From Amycolatopsis australiensis (GTDB taxonomy: Bacteria > Actinomycetota > Actinomycetes > Mycobacteriales > Pseudonocardiaceae): DNA of 64,000 bases. A program made the translations under genes and the position numbers. Shown piece after piece: positions 30,354 through 38,238 of the stretch. The notes beneath the pieces were generated by a model. It saw only the letters and a program-made list of their open reading frames with translations, ran no database searches and was not told where the DNA came from. The DNA lies in NCBI RefSeq assembly GCF_900119165.1, contig NZ_FPJG01000006.1, forward strand, positions 3,038,001 through 3,102,000. Reading direction: 5' to 3'. Every line of letters starts with the position of its first letter. The first letter of the stretch is position 1.

Positions 30354-31032
30354 GCTGCTCGACGTCGCCGTACGGGATGTCGAGGTCCTCGGGCCGCAGC
30401 CGGCGGGGCGGGGGCACTTCGGCGGTCACGGAGTACGAGACGATCCGGTCGGTGCGGAACGCCCGGATCTCCCGGCGCAGCCGGCACCACGCGATCAGGT
30501 ACCAGTGCGCGGGCTTGCCGACGTAGCCGAGCGGCTCGATCTCCCGGCGCGTGACGGTGCCCGCGCGGTCGGTGTACCGGATGCGCATGACCCGCCGGAT
30601 GCCGAGCACGTGCGGCATCGGTGCGGCGGTGTCGTCGCCGAGCACGTGGACGCGGAGGGCGAGGTCCCGCGCCGCGGCGACGTCCTCCTGCCGCATCGCG
30701 GCGACGAGCTTGCGCAGCGCCGAGCGGCCTTCGGCGCGGAACGGAGTGCCGTCGAGGTGTTTCAGGGCGAGCGCCATCGCGACGGCTTCCTCCGGCGTCA
30801 GGTTGACCGGCGGGAGCGTGTGCGCCTTGTCGAGGCAGTACCCGCCGGTGCGGCCGGCCTCGGCGTAGATCGGCACCCCGGACTGCTGGAGCGCACCGAT
30901 GTCCCGCTCGATGGTGCGCGTGTTGACCTCGAAGCGGCTCGCGAGCCAGCGCGCACTCCGCGGCCGGGGCGCGATGGCACGGAGTTCCTCGACGAGGGCG
31001 TACAGACGATCGGTCCGGTTCACAGGCGTCAC
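30337..31032 (-). CDS. HTH-WYL domain (YafY-type) transcriptional regulator
   Basis: This 231-residue regulator has an N-terminal winged helix (SARWLASRFEVNTRTIERDI) and a C-terminal WYL domain, with PLGYVGKPAHWYLIAWC carrying the W-Y-L core and REIRAFRTDRI after it. WYL domains are thought to sense ligands or nucleic acids. Start is GTG at 31032; a GTG at 31023 is possible. It lies 23 bp from cobS on the same strand but downstream of it, so it could be transcribed with cobU-cobT-cobS. Confidence 0.9.
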   Translation of the reverse strand: MTPVNRTDRLYALVEELRAIAPRPRSARWLASRFEVNTRTIERDIGALQQSGVPIYAEAGRTGGYCLDKAHTLPPVNLTPEEAVAMALALKHLDGTPFRAEGRSALRKLVAAMRQEDVAAARDLALRVHVLGDDTAAPMPHVLGIRRVMRIRYTDRAGTVTRREIEPLGYVGKPAHWYLIAWCRLRREIRAFRTDRIVSYSVTAEVPPPRRLRPEDLDIPYGDVEQLSLAS

Positions 31033-31055
31033 TGTAGGAAGGGGGTACGACAGTT

Positions 31056-31790
31056 TCAGGCGAACGCGAGCAGCGCCGCCGCGACGGCGACTTCGACGCC
31101 GGCGCCGAGGACGTCACCGGTGACGCCGCCGAGCCGTCTGGTGCACCGCCAGAGGAGCACCCCGGCGGCGGCATAGCCGAGGCCGACGGCGAGCGGTCCC
31201 CGCCACCACGGAAGCCCGGGCAGCAGCACGGCAAGCCCGGCGGCGGCAATCCCGACGGCGACGGCGGCGGTCCGCGGAACCGAGCCGGCAACGGTGGCGC
31301 CGAGCCCATCCGGCCGAGCGGAGGGCACACCACGCGCACAGGCCATCGAGAGCGTGCACCGCCCGGCGAGCACCCCGGCGGCGGCGGTGACCGGAGTGGC
31401 GGCGGCCAGCGCACCGGCCTGCACGAGCAGGACGAAGACGAGCGTGGCAACCCCGGTGGGCCCGGAGTCACCGCGACGCATGATCGCGAGGGCTTTGGCG
31501 CGGTCGTAGGAGGCGCCGAGGCCATCGGCGGTGTCGGCGAGCCCGTCGAGGTGCAGGCCCCGGCTCCCGAGGGCGACGACGCCGAGAGCGAGAGCGGAGG
31601 TGGCGAGGGCGGGAAGGTCCCGCCCGGCCCAGAGGACAAGCCCGGCAGCGAGAGCCAGCGGGACGGCGGCGAGCGGAGCGAGCAGCATGGCGCGCCCGGC
31701 GACCCGGCGATCGATGACGCGCGGAGCGGGGACGGGAACGGTGGTCAGCGTCCCGACGGCCATCCGCGCGGCATCACCCCAGCGGCTCAT
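31056..31790 (-). CDS. cobS: Adenosylcobinamide-GDP ribazoletransferase (cobalamin synthase)
   Basis: CobS joins alpha-ribazole to adenosylcobinamide-GDP, the last assembly step of B12, in the membrane. This 244-residue protein has five to six helices, with catalytic acidic motif GLHLDGLADTADGLGASYDR and GPTGVATLVFVLLVQ. I chose the ATG at 31790 (MSRWGDAARMAVGTLTTVPV), where family similarity begins. The frame stays open for 67 more codons upstream, but that stretch is only Gly/Ala/Pro-rich. Confidence 0.94.
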   Translation of the reverse strand: MSRWGDAARMAVGTLTTVPVPAPRVIDRRVAGRAMLLAPLAAVPLALAAGLVLWAGRDLPALATSALALGVVALGSRGLHLDGLADTADGLGASYDRAKALAIMRRGDSGPTGVATLVFVLLVQAGALAAATPVTAAAGVLAGRCTLSMACARGVPSARPDGLGATVAGSVPRTAAVAVGIAAAGLAVLLPGLPWWRGPLAVGLGYAAAGVLLWRCTRRLGGVTGDVLGAGVEVAVAAALLAFA

Positions 31791-32016
31791 GGCCGCCACC
31801 GGTCCGCCGGGCCCGGGTGGCCCGGCTCCCGCGGCAGCTCCCGGCTGGCCGCCGAGGGCACCCGCCGACGCGCGGACGGCGACGGCATGGGCCCCCGGCG
31901 GCTCCTGCGCAGCCCCGAGCCCGCGTGCCTGCTCGCACCGAGCGCCAGCGGCACCCACCGGCCCACCCCCAGCCCCGAACGTGCCGGGCAACTCACCACC
32001 ACCGGCTCGCGGCAGC

Positions 32017-33030
32017 TCATGCCAAGTCGGCCAGCAGGCCCATGTCCGCCAGGATCGCGCGCGCCGCTCGCAGGGTCGGGACCGCCTGCACCGCTCCGCT
32101 TCCCTCCCCGAGCCGCAAGCCGAGGTCCAAGATCGGCTCCAGCCCCAGCGCCTTCAACGCGAACGCCTGGGACGGTTCCGTCGACCGGTGCCCCGCCAGC
32201 CACCACTGCTCCGCCCCCGGCGCGATGTCCCGCGCCACCAGGGCCGCCGCGCCCGAGAACACTCCGTCCAGCAGTACCGGGATCCCCTGCACCGCCGCCT
32301 GGACCAGGAATCCCGCCGTTGCCGCCATGCACGCGCTGCCCAGGGTCGTCAGGCGCTCGAACGGGTCCTCCGTCCGGCCCGCCGTCCGCGCCAGGGCCGC
32401 CGTGACCGCCGCCGTCTTGCGCTCGAGACCCGCCGCGTCGACGCCCGTTCCGGTGCCGACCACCTCCGCCGCCGGCAACCCCAGGGAGGCCGCCACCAGC
32501 GCCGCGCACATCGCCGTGTTGCCGATCCCCATGTCGCCCGGGATCAGCACGTCCGCGTCGCCCTCCTCGCGCGCGATCGCCCGGCCCGCGTCGAACGCCG
32601 CGCGTGCTTCGCCCGGCGAAAGCGCGTCCTCCACGTCGATCGAGCCCGATCCGCGGCGGATCTTGTGGGCCGTCACCGAAGCCGGCACGTCCGCGCCGTC
32701 CCAGTCCACGCCGATGTCGGCCACCCGCACCTTCGCACCCACCTGGGCGGCGAGGACGTTCACGCCGCTCTTGCCCGCCAGGAACACCCGCACCATCGCC
32801 GCGGTCACCTCGCGCGGGTACGCCGAAAGCGCCGACACGCCGTGGTCGCCCGCGAAGACGACCACGCGCACGTCCTCCAGCGGGCGCGGCGGCACGCTCC
32901 CGTGCGCCGCCGCCAGCCACGCGGCGATCTCCTCCAGCCTGCCGAGCGCGCCGAGCGGCTTGACGAGGCCGTCGAGCCGCTCCAGCGCGGCGGCGCGGGC
33001 GGCGGGGTCGGGCACGGGTACGTCGAACAC
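32017..33030 (-). CDS. cobT: Nicotinate-nucleotide-dimethylbenzimidazole phosphoribosyltransferase
   Basis: CobT makes alpha-ribazole phosphate from dimethylbenzimidazole and nicotinate mononucleotide. This protein is 337 residues long. It shows VVFAGDHGVSALSAYPREVT, ADVLIPGDMGIGNTA, LLDGVFSGAAALVA and LGLRLGEGSGA, which holds the catalytic Glu. I chose the GTG at 33030 because an AGGAGG site lies 8 bases upstream; longer frames would overlap cobU. It follows cobU by 13 bp. A 226-bp gap without a clear gene separates it from cobS. Confidence 0.95.
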   Translation of the reverse strand: MFDVPVPDPAARAAALERLDGLVKPLGALGRLEEIAAWLAAAHGSVPPRPLEDVRVVVFAGDHGVSALSAYPREVTAAMVRVFLAGKSGVNVLAAQVGAKVRVADIGVDWDGADVPASVTAHKIRRGSGSIDVEDALSPGEARAAFDAGRAIAREEGDADVLIPGDMGIGNTAMCAALVAASLGLPAAEVVGTGTGVDAAGLERKTAAVTAALARTAGRTEDPFERLTTLGSACMAATAGFLVQAAVQGIPVLLDGVFSGAAALVARDIAPGAEQWWLAGHRSTEPSQAFALKALGLEPILDLGLRLGEGSGAVQAVPTLRAARAILADMGLLADLA

Positions 33031-33043
33031 GGGCGCCTCCTGG

Positions 33044-33685
33044 CTACAGGTCGAGCGCCCGGCCCGCGACGACCAGCACGACCCGGTCGGCGTCGGCGGA
33101 CACCCGGTTGTTGAGTGCGCCCAGCACATCACGGAACAGCCGTCCGGACGACGTTGCGGGCACCACACCGCTGCCGACCTCGTTGCTGACCGCGACCACC
33201 GGCACCCGCGCGGCGGCCCACGCCGCGAGGAAGTCCTCGAGGCGGTCGTCGAGCCGGTGCTCCCAGCCCGGCTTCTGCCGCCACGCGCCGACGTCGTCGA
33301 GCACGCGCGAGAGCCACGTGCCGAGGCAGTCGATCAGCAACGGCTCGGTGGCGCTCCGGAGGATGCCCGGCAGGTCCGTGGTCTCGACGGTCTTCCAGTG
33401 CGCCGGCCGCCGCGCCTGGTGCGCGGCCACTCGCGCGGCCCACTCGGGGTCGTCGTCGCTCGCGGGGAGGCCGGGCGCGACGTAGACGAGGTGCGGGTGG
33501 TGGGCGACGAGCCGTTCGGCGTGCCGCGACTTCCCCGAGCGGACGCCGCCGAGGACCAGGACCTTGCCTTCGTCGCGTCCGTACCGGCGAAGGGCGCGCG
33601 CCAGGGCCTCGAGACACCCGGCGAGCCGGTGGCTCAGCCCCGCCGACTTACGTTTTCCCGCGGAGGCGGCATCCGACACAGTCAT
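33044..33685 (-). CDS. cobU: Adenosylcobinamide kinase / adenosylcobinamide-phosphate guanylyltransferase
   Basis: This bifunctional enzyme phosphorylates adenosylcobinamide and then transfers GMP to it. The core has the P-loop GGVRSGKSRHAERL, LLIDCLGTWLS and VSNEVGSGVVP. The 213-residue product is longer than usual: about 40 residues (MTVSDAASAGKRKSAG and a helical Arg/Ala/Leu stretch) precede the normal beginning KVLVLGG. I see no ATG or GTG nearer the P-loop. The ATG at 33685 is the best start; 33694 and 33721 are alternatives. It is divergent from cobD by 36 bp. Confidence 0.92.
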   Translation of the reverse strand: MTVSDAASAGKRKSAGLSHRLAGCLEALARALRRYGRDEGKVLVLGGVRSGKSRHAERLVAHHPHLVYVAPGLPASDDDPEWAARVAAHQARRPAHWKTVETTDLPGILRSATEPLLIDCLGTWLSRVLDDVGAWRQKPGWEHRLDDRLEDFLAAWAAARVPVVAVSNEVGSGVVPATSSGRLFRDVLGALNNRVSADADRVVLVVAGRALDL

Positions 33686-33721
33686 ACCCGGCATTCTGGT
33701 GTACGCGCTACCGTGCGCCAC

Positions 33722-34666
33722 GTGCCACTCCGTCTAGGGACAACCGCTGCCGGACTCGTTACCGGATACGTCGCCGACACCCTGTTCGGCGACCCCCGTC
33801 GGGGGCACCCGGTCGCCCTGTTCGGCACGGCGGCGGCGCGCCTCGAACGTCGTCTTTGGGCGGATTCGAAAGCACGCGGAGCCGCGTACGCGGGGTTGTG
33901 CACCTCCGTGCCCGTCGGCTTGGGCGTCGCCCTCCAGGCCGTGACGCGCCGACGCCCCTTCGCACGCTTCGCGTTGACGGCCGCATGTACGTGGGTCGTG
34001 CTGGGCGGACGCGGCCTCGCCGTCGAAGGAGCCAAGATGGCCAGATTGCTCGAAGCGGGCGAAGTGCCCGAAGCGCGTCAGCGGCTTTCACACCTCTGCG
34101 CGCGCGACGCGACAACGCTCGACTCGGCGGAGCTGACGCGCGCGGCGACCGAGTCGATCGCCGAGAACACGTCGGACGCGGTGGTGGCGCCGCTGTTCTG
34201 GGGCGCGGTCGCCGGTATCCCCGGCCTGCTCGGCTACCGGGCGTTGAACACCCTGGACGCGATGGTCGGCTACCGGTCGCCGCGCCACCGCGACTTCGGC
34301 TGGGCGGCGGCGCGCGCCGACGACGTGGCCAACCTGGTGCCTTCACGCGTCGGAGCGGCGCTGACTGCGGCATGCGCGCCGCTGGCCGGCGGACGCGCAC
34401 GGCAGGCGTGGCGGATCTGGCGCCGAGACGGCGAGCGGCATCCGAGCCCGAACGCGGGCCAGGTGGAAGCGGCCTTCGCGGGAGCGCTGGACATCCGGCT
34501 GGGCGGGACGAACAGCTACGGCGGCGAGGTGGAGGACCGGGCCCGTCTGGGCGAGGGCCGTGCCCCGCGGCCGGCGGACCTGCGCCGGGCGGTGCGCCTG
34601 TCCCGTGTGGTGGGGACGGCCGCGGCACTGGTCGCCGCCACGGCAGCCGCGAGGTGGGGCCGATGA
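33722..34666 (+). CDS. cobD: Adenosylcobinamide-phosphate synthase
   Basis: CobD (CbiB) attaches aminopropanol phosphate to adenosylcobyric acid, at the membrane. This 314-residue protein opens VTGYVADTLFGDPRRGHPVALFG. It also contains ATESIAENTSDAVVAPLFW, NTLDAMVGYRSPRHRDFGWA and FAGALDIRLGGTNSYGGEV, all family hallmarks, with several hydrophobic helices. The start is GTG at 33722; GTG at 33713 is in frame too, and neither has a clear ribosome site. The stop overlaps the cobQ start (ATGA). Confidence 0.94.
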   Translation: MPLRLGTTAAGLVTGYVADTLFGDPRRGHPVALFGTAAARLERRLWADSKARGAAYAGLCTSVPVGLGVALQAVTRRRPFARFALTAACTWVVLGGRGLAVEGAKMARLLEAGEVPEARQRLSHLCARDATTLDSAELTRAATESIAENTSDAVVAPLFWGAVAGIPGLLGYRALNTLDAMVGYRSPRHRDFGWAAARADDVANLVPSRVGAALTAACAPLAGGRARQAWRIWRRDGERHPSPNAGQVEAAFAGALDIRLGGTNSYGGEVEDRARLGEGRAPRPADLRRAVRLSRVVGTAAALVAATAAARWGR

Positions 34667-36144
34667 GCGGCCTTCTCGTCGCCGGGACCACGTCCGATGC
34701 CGGGAAGAGCCTCGTCACCGCCGGTGTCTGCCGGTGGCTGGCCCGGCGCGGGGTGCGCGTCGCGCCGTTCAAGGCGCAGAACATGTCCAACAACTCCATG
34801 GTCTGCGCCGACGGTGCCGAGATCGGCCGCGCCCAGTGGGTGCAGGCGCGCGCGGCCCGGGTCGAGCCCGAGGCCGCCATGAATCCCGTGCTCCTCAAGC
34901 CCGGCAGTGATCGGCGCAGCCATGTCGTCGCGCTCGGGAAGCCGTTCGGGACCCTCGAAGCCGGCGAGTACGCCACCGGGCGCGCCGGGCTCGCCGAGAT
35001 CGCCTTCGGTGCCTTCCAAGACCTCAGCCGCCGCTACGACGTCGTCGTCTGCGAAGGCGCCGGCAGTCCCGCCGAGATCAACCTGCGCGGCGGGGACTAC
35101 GTCAACATGGGGCTCGCGCGGCGGTTCGGGCTGCCCGTGCTCGTCGTCGGCGACATCGACCGCGGCGGCGTGCTCGCCGCCATGTTCGGCACCCTCGCCC
35201 TGCTCTCCGCCGACGACCAGGCGCTCGTCGCCGGCTGGGTGGTCAACAAGTTCCGCGGCGACGTCGGCCTCCTGCGCCCCGGCCTCGACAGCCTCGAGAA
35301 GGTGACCGGCCGGCCCGTGCTCGGCGTGCTGCCCTGGCTCGACCGCGTCTGGATCGACTCCGAAGACGCCCTCGCCGCGGCGGGCTGGCGCCGGGAAGCC
35401 CAGGGGCGCGGCCTGCACGTCGCGGTCGTCCGGTTCCCGCGCGCCTCCAACGCCACCGACGTCGACGCCCTCGCCGCCGAGCCCGGCGTCACCGTGAGCT
35501 TGACCGCAGACCCCGACACCGTCGCCGCCGCGGACGTCGTCGTGCTGCCCGGGTCGCGTGCCACCGTGGGCGACCTCGCCTGGCTGCGGGAACGCGGGCT
35601 CGGCGAAGCCGTCAAGACCCGCGTCGCGGCCGGACGGCCGGTGCTCGGCATCTGCGGCGGCTACCAGATGCTCGCCGAGTCCATTGTGGACGACATCGAG
35701 TCCGGGGCCGGCGAGGTGGCCGGCCTCGGCCTGCTCCCGGCGCGCGTCAGCTTCGCCGCCGAAAAGGTGCTGAGCCGTCCGTCGGGGACGTGGCGCGGCA
35801 CCCGCGTCGACGCCTACGAGATCCACCACGGCTCGGTCGCCGTGACAGCGCCGCTGGAGTCCTTTTTGGACGGCGTCCGCGACGGCGCCGTCTGGGGCAC
35901 GATGTGGCACGGCGCCTTCGAGAACGACGCCTTCCGCCGCGCATGGCTCACCGAAGCCGCGGCGCAGGCCGGGGTCGAGTGGGCGCCGGCGTCGGACGCC
36001 CCCGGCTTCGCGGACCTGCGTGAGCAGATGCTGGACAAGCTCGCCGATGCCATCGACGAGCACCTCGACACGGCGATGCTGCGCACGCTGCTGGAGCGGG
36101 GCGCGCCGGCGGGACTTCCGTTCGTCCCGCCGGGCGCACCCTGA
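34663..36144 (+). CDS. cobQ: Cobyric acid synthase
   Basis: CobQ performs the four later side-chain amidations with glutamine and ATP. This 493-residue protein has an N-terminal dethiobiotin-synthase-like domain (LLVAGTTSDAGKSLVTAGV; APFKAQNMSNNS) and a C-terminal amidotransferase domain with nucleophile Cys in GICGGYQML and the histidine region YEIHHGSVAV. The ATG at 34663 overlaps the cobD stop, giving a two-gene cobD-cobQ unit. The gene ends 3 bp before the convergent cbtA. Confidence 0.97.
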   Translation: MSGLLVAGTTSDAGKSLVTAGVCRWLARRGVRVAPFKAQNMSNNSMVCADGAEIGRAQWVQARAARVEPEAAMNPVLLKPGSDRRSHVVALGKPFGTLEAGEYATGRAGLAEIAFGAFQDLSRRYDVVVCEGAGSPAEINLRGGDYVNMGLARRFGLPVLVVGDIDRGGVLAAMFGTLALLSADDQALVAGWVVNKFRGDVGLLRPGLDSLEKVTGRPVLGVLPWLDRVWIDSEDALAAAGWRREAQGRGLHVAVVRFPRASNATDVDALAAEPGVTVSLTADPDTVAAADVVVLPGSRATVGDLAWLRERGLGEAVKTRVAAGRPVLGICGGYQMLAESIVDDIESGAGEVAGLGLLPARVSFAAEKVLSRPSGTWRGTRVDAYEIHHGSVAVTAPLESFLDGVRDGAVWGTMWHGAFENDAFRRAWLTEAAAQAGVEWAPASDAPGFADLREQMLDKLADAIDEHLDTAMLRTLLERGAPAGLPFVPPGAP

Positions 36145-36147
36145 ACC

Positions 36148-36900
36148 TCAGGCGGCGACAGCCGTCTTCCTGGTCAGCGCCTTCTCCGCGAAGACGCCGA
36201 ACGTCAGGCCCAGCGCGAGCCACAGCGTCACCTGCGTGCCGACCGAGGCCGTGCGGAAGCTCCACAGCGTCGAAGCCGGGAATCCCGCCGGGACCTCGTC
36301 CACCGCCGGCAGCAGCCAGGCGACGACGCCGATCACGGCCAGGTAGCCCGCCGCGGCCAGCAGGAAGCCGTTCCACGCGCCGAAGCGGCCGGCCAGCTTG
36401 CGGCCGGACACCGTGGCGAAGATGCCCACGAGCAGCGACACGGCGACGAACCCGAAGTACAGCTCCGTCCGTGCGCCGATGGTGCCCGCCTGACCCACCG
36501 CCGGCGGGTTGGCCGGATACTTCAGGAACGGCACCAGGAACACGACGGCGAACGCACCGCTGGTCAGCAGCAGCGCAGTCACCCTGGGGCGCAGCGAACC
36601 GAGCCTTCCCTGGGCGAACGCGAAGGCGAGCGAGAGCAGCCCGCCGATCGCGACGCCGTACACGAGCACGCCGGTCAGCAGGCCGGCGGTGCTCTGGACG
36701 TCGCGAGGAACCAGCTCCTCTTCATGTGCGTCAGCCGACGGCGCGGTCCCGGTGTCGTGCGAATGCGCGTGGCCCCCGGGCTCTTCGAGCCCGATGGCGG
36801 CGTTCACCGACGGCTCGCCGAAGGCGTAGGCGAACCCGAACGCGAGCACACCGGCGATCAGGCCCGCGAGCATGCCGCGGACCAGCAAGGTCTTCATCAT
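36148..36900 (-). CDS. cbtA: Cobalt transporter subunit CbtA
   Basis: CbtA is the multi-helix part of a predicted secondary cobalt importer found beside B12 genes. This 250-residue protein has about five to six helices. A first helix (residues 8-28) is followed by a His-rich loop GGHAHSHDTG likely to bind metal. VPRDVQSTAGLLTGVLVYG and FLKYPANPPAVG are family features. It is 18 bp downstream of cbtB under one cobalamin riboswitch. Transport of cobalt is inferred from family and context. Confidence 0.92.
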   Translation of the reverse strand: MMKTLLVRGMLAGLIAGVLAFGFAYAFGEPSVNAAIGLEEPGGHAHSHDTGTAPSADAHEEELVPRDVQSTAGLLTGVLVYGVAIGGLLSLAFAFAQGRLGSLRPRVTALLLTSGAFAVVFLVPFLKYPANPPAVGQAGTIGARTELYFGFVAVSLLVGIFATVSGRKLAGRFGAWNGFLLAAAGYLAVIGVVAWLLPAVDEVPAGFPASTLWSFRTASVGTQVTLWLALGLTFGVFAEKALTRKTAVAA

Positions 36901-36918
36901 CGGAGCGCGTGCCGCCGA

Positions 36919-37128
36919 TCAGTGGCAGGGGAAGGCCAGCAGGTGCCGGCCGTCGTGCACGAACTCGTGGACGTACGTGTTCGCGAACACCGCCGTCGCG
37001 CCCTGTTCGGCGCTCACGAAGTACAGCGCGATCAGGGCGAGGAGCACCACGAACACCGCCCACGGCACGATCTCGCGGATCGGGATGCGGACGGGGAGCG
37101 GAACGGCGGGAACTGCCGTCTGGGTCAT
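36919..37128 (-). CDS. cbtB: Cobalt transporter subunit CbtB
   Basis: CbtB is the small partner of CbtA. This 69-residue protein has one membrane helix (IVPWAVFVVLLALIALYFV) and a C-terminal His cluster in YVHEFVHDGRHLLAFPCH that could capture Co2+. I chose the ATG at 37128 because the longer open frame to 37173 runs into the riboswitch expression platform. A GAGGAGG ribosome site lies about 7-13 bases upstream. Confidence 0.93.
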   Translation of the reverse strand: MTQTAVPAVPLPVRIPIREIVPWAVFVVLLALIALYFVSAEQGATAVFANTYVHEFVHDGRHLLAFPCH

Positions 37129-37159
37129 GGCGTGGCCTCCTCGGGCTTTCGCGGCCTCA

Positions 37160-37285
37160 TCGGGGTCGGGCACGACGGTCCGGGTCTGGCTTCCCCCTGG
37201 CGGGGGTCACAGTGGCGCGACCGCGCGGACTTGCACCGCGTTCCGGAATCCGTCGCCTGGCCGGTTGAGCGTAGGTCCGCCGTTC
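37160..37285 (-). promoter_or_regulatory. Cobalamin riboswitch upstream of cbtB-cbtA
   Basis: On the minus strand the leader reads GCGGTGCAAGTCCGCGCGGT, then CGCGCCACTGTGACC, then a B12 box GGAAGCCAGACC (rc of 37183-37194). These are the conserved core segments of a cobalamin riboswitch in the right order. It ends about 30 bases before the cbtB start, so B12 probably limits cobalt uptake. The outer limits are approximate. Confidence 0.93.
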
Positions 37286-37312
37286 GGGCCGCGTCAATGT
37301 GACAATGCCGCG

Positions 37313-38218
37313 GTGACTCGAATGGTGGCCGCCCTCGATGTGGGCGGGACGACGATCAAGGCGGCGTTGCTCGACGAGCGGCTGCGGCCCCGGGCGACGC
37401 TGCGCGCGGAGACGGCGCGCAGCGCGGACGGCACGGCGCTGGCCGGCCAGGTCGCGGACATCGTGGCCGCGCTGGCGGAGCAGGCGGGGACGGGACTGCC
37501 GTCGGCGGTCGGGGTGGTCGTGCCCGGGATCGTGGACGAGCAGACCCGCGTCTGCCACTTCTCGGCCAACCTCGACTGGCGCGAGGTGCCCTTCGGCGAG
37601 CTGCTGGAGGGACGGCTCGGGCTGCCGGTGGCGTTCGGGCACGACGTCACCGCGGGCGGCATCGCGGAGTTCCGCGTGGGCGCCGGGCGGGGCGCGACGA
37701 ACGCGGCGTTCATCCCGGTGGGCACCGGGATCGCCGCGGCACTGCTGCTCGACGGCCGGATCCACCGGGCGCACGGGCAGGCGGGCGAGGTCGGGCACAT
37801 CGACGTCGGCCACTCGGGCAAGTGCGGCTGCGGCGCGATCGGCTGCCTGGAGGCGATCTCCTCGGCCTCGGCCATCGCCCGCCGCTACACCGAGCGCACC
37901 GGCCGGCCGGCCGACGGCGCGCGCGAGGTCGTCGACCTGGCCCGGCACGGCGACGAGGTGGCGATCGCGGTGGTCCAGGACGCCCTCGACGGCCTCGGCC
38001 ACGGCATCAAGACGCTGCTGACGCTGCTGGGCCCGGAGGTGATCGTCCTGGGCGGCGGGCTGTTCACCGCGGCGGACTACGTGCTGGAGCCGGTGCGCGA
38101 GTGGCTGGCGGCGCACCTGACGTTCCAGCGGATGCCGGAGCTGCGGATCGCGAAGCTGGGCGACGAGGCCGGACGCCTCGGTGCGGGACTGCTGGCCCTG
38201 GACCGCCTCGACGCCTGA
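37313..38218 (+). CDS. ROK-family sugar kinase
   Basis: This 301-residue ROK protein has an N-terminal ATP-phosphate loop MVAALDVGGTTIKAALLDE, a catalytic Asp in FGHDVTAGGIAE, GTGIAAAL, the sugar-binding EVGHIDVG and the zinc motif KCGCGAIGCLEA. No DNA-binding domain is attached, so it is a kinase (glucokinase-like) rather than a repressor. The exact sugar is unknown. The start is GTG at 37313; an ATG three codons later is possible. It is divergent from the cbtB riboswitch. Confidence 0.92.
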   Translation: MTRMVAALDVGGTTIKAALLDERLRPRATLRAETARSADGTALAGQVADIVAALAEQAGTGLPSAVGVVVPGIVDEQTRVCHFSANLDWREVPFGELLEGRLGLPVAFGHDVTAGGIAEFRVGAGRGATNAAFIPVGTGIAAALLLDGRIHRAHGQAGEVGHIDVGHSGKCGCGAIGCLEAISSASAIARRYTERTGRPADGAREVVDLARHGDEVAIAVVQDALDGLGHGIKTLLTLLGPEVIVLGGGLFTAADYVLEPVREWLAAHLTFQRMPELRIAKLGDEAGRLGAGLLALDRLDA

Positions 38219-38238
38219 GCCGGACCGCGGCAGCCGGG

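Noticed and set aside
31791..31991. A 67-residue N-terminal extension of CobS
   Set aside because: It is low-complexity Gly/Ala/Pro without similarity, and the ATG at 31790 matches the family start; kept only as a low-interest finding.
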